In this document: positions 59,816 through 64,000 of the stretch, in pieces
How the letters are laid out: each line of letters begins with the position of its first letter
How positions within the stretch are numbered: position 1 is the stretch's first letter
Source: Cotesia glomerata
Taxonomy: Eukaryota; Arthropoda; Insecta; Hymenoptera; Braconidae
Assembly (NCBI RefSeq): GCF_020080835.1
Contig: NC_058162.1
Coordinates: forward strand, 9,997,323 to 10,061,322
Direction of reading: 5' to 3'
Length of the DNA: 64,000 nucleotides
The notes under the pieces: model-generated
The model's input: only the letters and a program-made list of their open reading frames with translations
Database searches by the model: none
Told to the model about the DNA's origin: nothing
Translations under genes and position numbers: made by a program

Positions 59816-61960
59816 TGAACAAATTATTATAGAAAATAAAATCCTAAAAATAATCAGGTATCTTTTCAGTACCATTTTTATTTTCATAAAATAAATTTAG
59901 GTGAGTAAAAAATAAGCAAATTGGTATTAAATAATCTTAAATTTAGAATCAATTGCTCCAGCATCTTGTAAATTATTATTAAAAAATTTTTATTTTTCAG
60001 GTTTTTAAATGAAATTCAACCAATCAACTTCCAAATGTCACAAATCCAATTCACTTAGAAGTTATCGAAGGATTGCTTTCAAAATCGAAAATTGGATTGA
60101 AACAATGATTTAAAATTAGCAATTTTTCACTAAAAGTGAAAAAAAAAATGCAAATTACTGGATGACTAAGCCGGCTCCAGGTAGACGGCTGCGTATCAAA
60201 TGACATCCTCTTAATAAATTCATCAGCAATTAAAAATCACCGTGCCGTGACGACGTCATTGTAATGATCAGCAAATAACATCAAGCCGTTTGTGTGCTAA
60301 TAAAACGGAAAAAAATGGATTTAATACAATTATAATTATCAATCACTAAGCAAACAAAAAAATCTCTGAATTAAGAGAAAACGCCAAACAAAAGTATTTA
60401 ATTGTAATTGAATTATATTTATCATGCCTTGATAATGTAAAAATCTTATCGGTCATGCTCGACCAAGGGGATCTTTGTCGTATTTTATCAGACCAGACTT
60501 GTATACTCTCATAGCGTTTGATAAATTTTAACTTTTATCGCTTGCAAATATCCGATTTTTGCATTAATTTAGTGCACATTTTTTTCTTCCTGAATCCAAG
60601 CATATATATGTCCCAGTATAGAAAAAAAAACTCGTCTGCCGAATAATTTTTTCCTCAGCATAAATTGATAACCTGAAAATTATAAGTTTAAAAATAAATG
60701 TCATATTCTGTGGAGTACCGAGAAGACGGACGGAGGATCTTGATTGCAAATTGCTTCAAGGCAAATAGACCTGTTATGTTCAGTAGTTGTAAGCATCAAA
60801 TGTATTATTATTAAATCTCGAATGTTCAATCATCTTCAATTTTTTTTTTTTATATTTACGAGCTCTACACTCAATGATATTAAATTATCTTAATTACACA
60901 ATATGTCTACAGAAAATATGTTATTAATTATTTTATTTATAGATTAATTATTTAAATAAGTTACTTTAGAGCTGATATATTTAAAATCAATTACTCTCAC
61001 ATTTTTTCCACGATATATGTTTATTAAATTTAGTTATAAATTGCTACAAAATTCAAAGTAATGAATTTTAATCAAATTTTTTTGTCAAGGTTTTGATTAA
61101 TATCTTATTAATTATTCTGACACACCTCTTTTACTTAAATGTTTAATTTTTATTTAACGTAAGATTAATTTTATTCGTGTAAATAATTAATTAAGTTCTT
61201 GTTAATTAGCAAACAATTTAGAGCAACAAAAATTCAAAGTAAATATTTATTTAATATCTCGCATACATTCTTCTGTAATACACAAATTTTGTCTAGTGAT
61301 TAAGTCTTATCAGTTGTTTTGTCAATTTAATTATGTGAGTTGTGAAGAAAATATTTTTCGCCTGCATAATCATGTTTGATTGTTCTCTTTGTGTATAAAA
61401 TAAGTTTTTGATAAGTTTTGATAAATATTATAGAGTAAACATAAATAAGTAGTATAAATAAGTGTTCTACAATAATGTTAAATTTTCGATATTTAAATTT
61501 CTTTTAGAAATAAAAACTAGAACAAAAATCATTTTTAATTTGATTGAGAAGAAATAAAATTGTGTAGATTTTTAAATTATAAAAAAAAAGTTTTCTGTCA
61601 ACTTATTATTTACATTTAAATGGAAACTTTTATTTTTTATTCAAAGATTATTTATTTCTGAGTTCAGCTAAGATTTTCTTCAGTCAAGATATGTTATTTG
61701 TTTGTATTAAGATTAAATTTTCTCATGTTATTCAAAGTTGATGAATTTATTAAAACACGTAACATTTTTTTTTATCAATAAAATTAATTTGTTATAACTA
61801 AAAACAAAATACTTTATAGTAAATTACATCAATTTTTAATTAATTTATATATTTTAATTAATTAAATAAATTAAACAAGTGCAATTTTTTTTTTACAAGA
61901 TTGAAAATGAAATTTTTCTTTAAGTTTCTTGCACAATTAAATTTTTTTCAATATTTTCAA
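59816..61960. other. Non-coding AT-rich stretch
   Basis: No gene or structured repeat I can support. Confidence 0.4.
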
Positions 61961-61962
61961 TT

Positions 61963-62075
61963 CCTGATTAAGAAATCTAATTTGAAATGATCAAAAACAA
62001 TTAAAAATGATTTAAGTTGATACATGTTTTGTATGTATTGAATCATTTCAAATTAGATTTCTTCATCTAATCAGG
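61963..62075. repeat. Hairpin with about 30 bp arms
   Basis: CCTGATTAAGAAATCTAATT...GAAATGAT pairs with ATCATTTCAAATTAGATTTC...TAATCAGG, separated by about 50 bp. A 4-5 nt bulge is the main mismatch. It may be a MITE remnant. Confidence 0.65.
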
Positions 62076-63112
62076 GATAAACTAAAAAGAAATAACAAAT
62101 TTTTTGACTAGGATCAAGTATTTATAACTAAATTTCAGTATCACATTTATATAATTATTATCATTATTCATTATCATCATTTTATAAACTCACTGTCAGT
62201 AATATAATTCCTCTAAGCCACAATACTAATCCGGTCGTTTGAGCCTCTGAATCATTAATAATATTCGATGCCGTTAATTCGAGGCCTCTCTTATTATATT
62301 ACTCCGGAAGCGTTATGTTATTAGAATTCAATCTATGACTCACTAAAAAATATAATAATTAAAATAATAAATCTAGTTTAAACTAATTTTTGTATTTGAG
62401 TAATAAAATTTTTCCAAATAACTAGTTTGCCAGCGTCTATTCTTTCAATAATCGCCTCTAATTACAAAAGTCCTCATTGAAGAGTTAGAATTACTCCGTC
62501 TTTTTAAAATAAAAAAATAAAGAGATAAACAATTTCACTATATAAATATAAATTTATTGTAAAAATAATTAATAAATCATCAGTAAACTTCGACCTACTT
62601 ACAGCTCACCAATTTCCATTCTGTTCAGTCTCGACATTTTTCCATTCGCGAATATTTACAGCGACATATAATAATTGATTCAAGTCTCGCGCCTGATTGT
62701 TTCGTACCAGGTGCAATGCAGGTGTGAACGGATGTTATAATATAATATAAAATACAATTCTTTTTCTCTCTCTTCATTCATACTTGAAGCCCATCCGTAA
62801 CTAATGAAACCGCTGTTAGCCAATAATAAATACAAATCACTTCATCCCGTTCTTTGAACGCATAAAAACGCAGCTTTAGTTGATATAAATTCTTATTAAG
62901 AAGATATTAATATTCAAATCACGTAAGATTATATAATTAGAGGTGTCCACCTAAAAAAGCTTAACTGATCAAATAATTAAATCAATTTATTATGTAACAA
63001 TAATAATAATGATTAATTTTGATGTGATAAAATCAACTCGTGAAGACGATAAATAACAGGTGTACTAATTGTGATTTAGTAATAGATATTAGGAATAAAT
63101 AATCAATAATCA
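62076..63112. other. Non-coding stretch
   Basis: Nothing supported. Confidence 0.4.

Positions 63113-63168
<56 letters not shown>
63113..63168. repeat. (AAT)n microsatellite
   Basis: About 18 uninterrupted AAT units. Confidence 0.95.
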
Positions 63169-63169
<1 letters not shown>

Positions 63170-63675
63170 TGCAAGTGTATAATAAATTTCTTTTATTCAT
63201 CGTGTCAAGTCGGCAGATAATTATGTCCGTCTGACGAGAATACGAATGATAAGGAAGCTATTCTTGAGTGGAGGTGTAGTGAAATAAAATAAAACAAAAG
63301 GATTGCATCAAAAATATTGTTGTTATTATTATTATTATTTTACGCAAATTTTTTCAGGCATCGTTGAACATCCTGTGATGTCACAGTAATTATTTAGAGG
63401 AAGAAAGAATTTAGTAGTATTACAAAAGAAACATATTAAATTATATATTTTACAGTTGTGGTCACGATATATCAATATTCGCATTTCCTTTTTGTTTGCT
63501 CTTTCTCTTTTATACGTGACCAATTTTTTTACTGGATAAATTTATGAGTTGCGTTGGAGTTATTGAAATTATTTGAGGAAATATAAAAATCTAAGTGTAA
63601 CAAATTTAAAATGACTTTAAGAGTTTTGTAGAAAAATAAATCAGTAGCTAAAAAATTAAAATTATAAAAATTAAC

Positions 63676-63821
63676 GTAAGGTAAAAGCCCCAATAGATGA
63701 TCATGTACCAGTATATGATCACTCCATGTATTTGTATACCTATATTTGTGAATATAGATATACAAATACATGGAGTGATCATATACTGGTACGTGATCAT
63801 CTATTGGGGCTTTTACCTTAC
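63676..63821. mobile_element. Near-perfect 146 bp hairpin
   Basis: GTAAGGTAAAAGCCCCAATA at the left is matched inversely by TATTGGGGCTTTTACCTTAC at the right, and pairing continues through ATGATCA...ATATGATCACTCCATGTATT with only one or two mismatches per arm of about 65 bp. A TA on each side of AGGTAAAAG fits a Tc1/mariner-type target but could be part of the arm. Confidence 0.8.
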
Positions 63822-63868
63822 AACGTTTTTTTGTTTTAATTTATTTTTTAATTTTTTCAAAAGTAGCT

Positions 63869-64000
63869 ACACTGAAAAAAAAGTATAAGTCCTATCGCAA
63901 TACGTTTAAATGTATGGCTTATACCCATGTTAAATGCGCCATCTGTATAAGTCATACGCTTAAACGTATTGCGATAGGACTTAAACTTTTTTTTCAGTGT
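63869..64000. mobile_element. Hairpin MITE with ACACTGAAAAAAAA termini, at the window edge
   Basis: ACACTGAAAAAAAAGTATAA and the inverse of the window's last bases agree, and the following TCCTATCGCAATACGTTTAA is repeated inversely. Arms of about 60 bp make nearly the whole 132 bp unit a hairpin. The right border coincides with the window end, so its target duplication cannot be seen. Confidence 0.75.

Noticed and set aside
60564..60749. Minus-strand frame with a TTTTCAG acceptor-like site
   Set aside because: No upstream partner exon and no recognisable protein.
63113..63168. Regular repeats that could suggest a CRISPR array
   Set aside because: Trinucleotide microsatellite without spacers, in eukaryotic DNA.

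Overview
This is a 64 kb, strongly AT-rich stretch of insect nuclear DNA, probably from a hymenopteran such as a parasitoid wasp. The insect call rests on the intron/exon structure, an hts-type adducin gene and the mobile elements (BEL LTR element, tRNA-derived SINE, Helitron ends, many foldback MITEs). The hymenopteran part is inference.

Layout, left to right. 557-1523 (minus): a decayed astacin-family zinc metalloprotease gene with a nonsense codon in the Met-turn region. 1705-2371: a foldback element with two identical 203 bp arms and a tRNA-like Pol III unit in its loop. 5543-19620 (minus): a complete adducin (hu-li tai shao) gene with at least 13 coding exons. It has two alternative 3' ends: a short pair of exons ending in the MARCKS-like basic tail (793 aa protein), or one 4.6 kb acidic, cysteine-patterned exon (about 2275 aa protein). 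It also has a candidate 24 nt cassette microexon. 20-28.9 kb: intergenic DNA with several MITEs. 28897-36080: a 7.2 kb BEL/Pao LTR retrotransposon on the minus strand, with apparently identical 967 bp LTRs, an AATTT target duplication, and a coding region broken only by five single-base homopolymer indels. About 36.65-38.61 kb: a 5'-truncated, stop-containing non-LTR retrotransposon. 38.6-51 kb: gene-poor, with a Helitron-like element, a SINE, microsatellites and MITEs. It also holds a possible promoter/5'UTR region at 50-50.8 kb.

52053-55118 (plus): an eight-exon short/branched-chain acyl-CoA dehydrogenase gene (414 aa, mitochondrial). It converges, only 170 bp apart, on an FMC1-like mitochondrial ATP synthase assembly factor (55289-55597, minus). 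Next comes a two-exon SRR1-like gene (56367-57365, minus). 57.5-64 kb: intergenic DNA with foldback elements, including a nested one of about 1.5 kb and near-perfect hairpins at 63.7 and 63.9 kb.

The genes do not form a pathway. Adducin caps spectrin-actin, the acyl-CoA dehydrogenase and FMC1 act in mitochondria, and SRR1-like proteins are poorly characterised. The most informative features are the two-ended adducin gene, the perfect foldback with a Pol III unit, the homopolymer-broken but LTR-identical BEL copy, and a dense, partly related set of hairpin elements.
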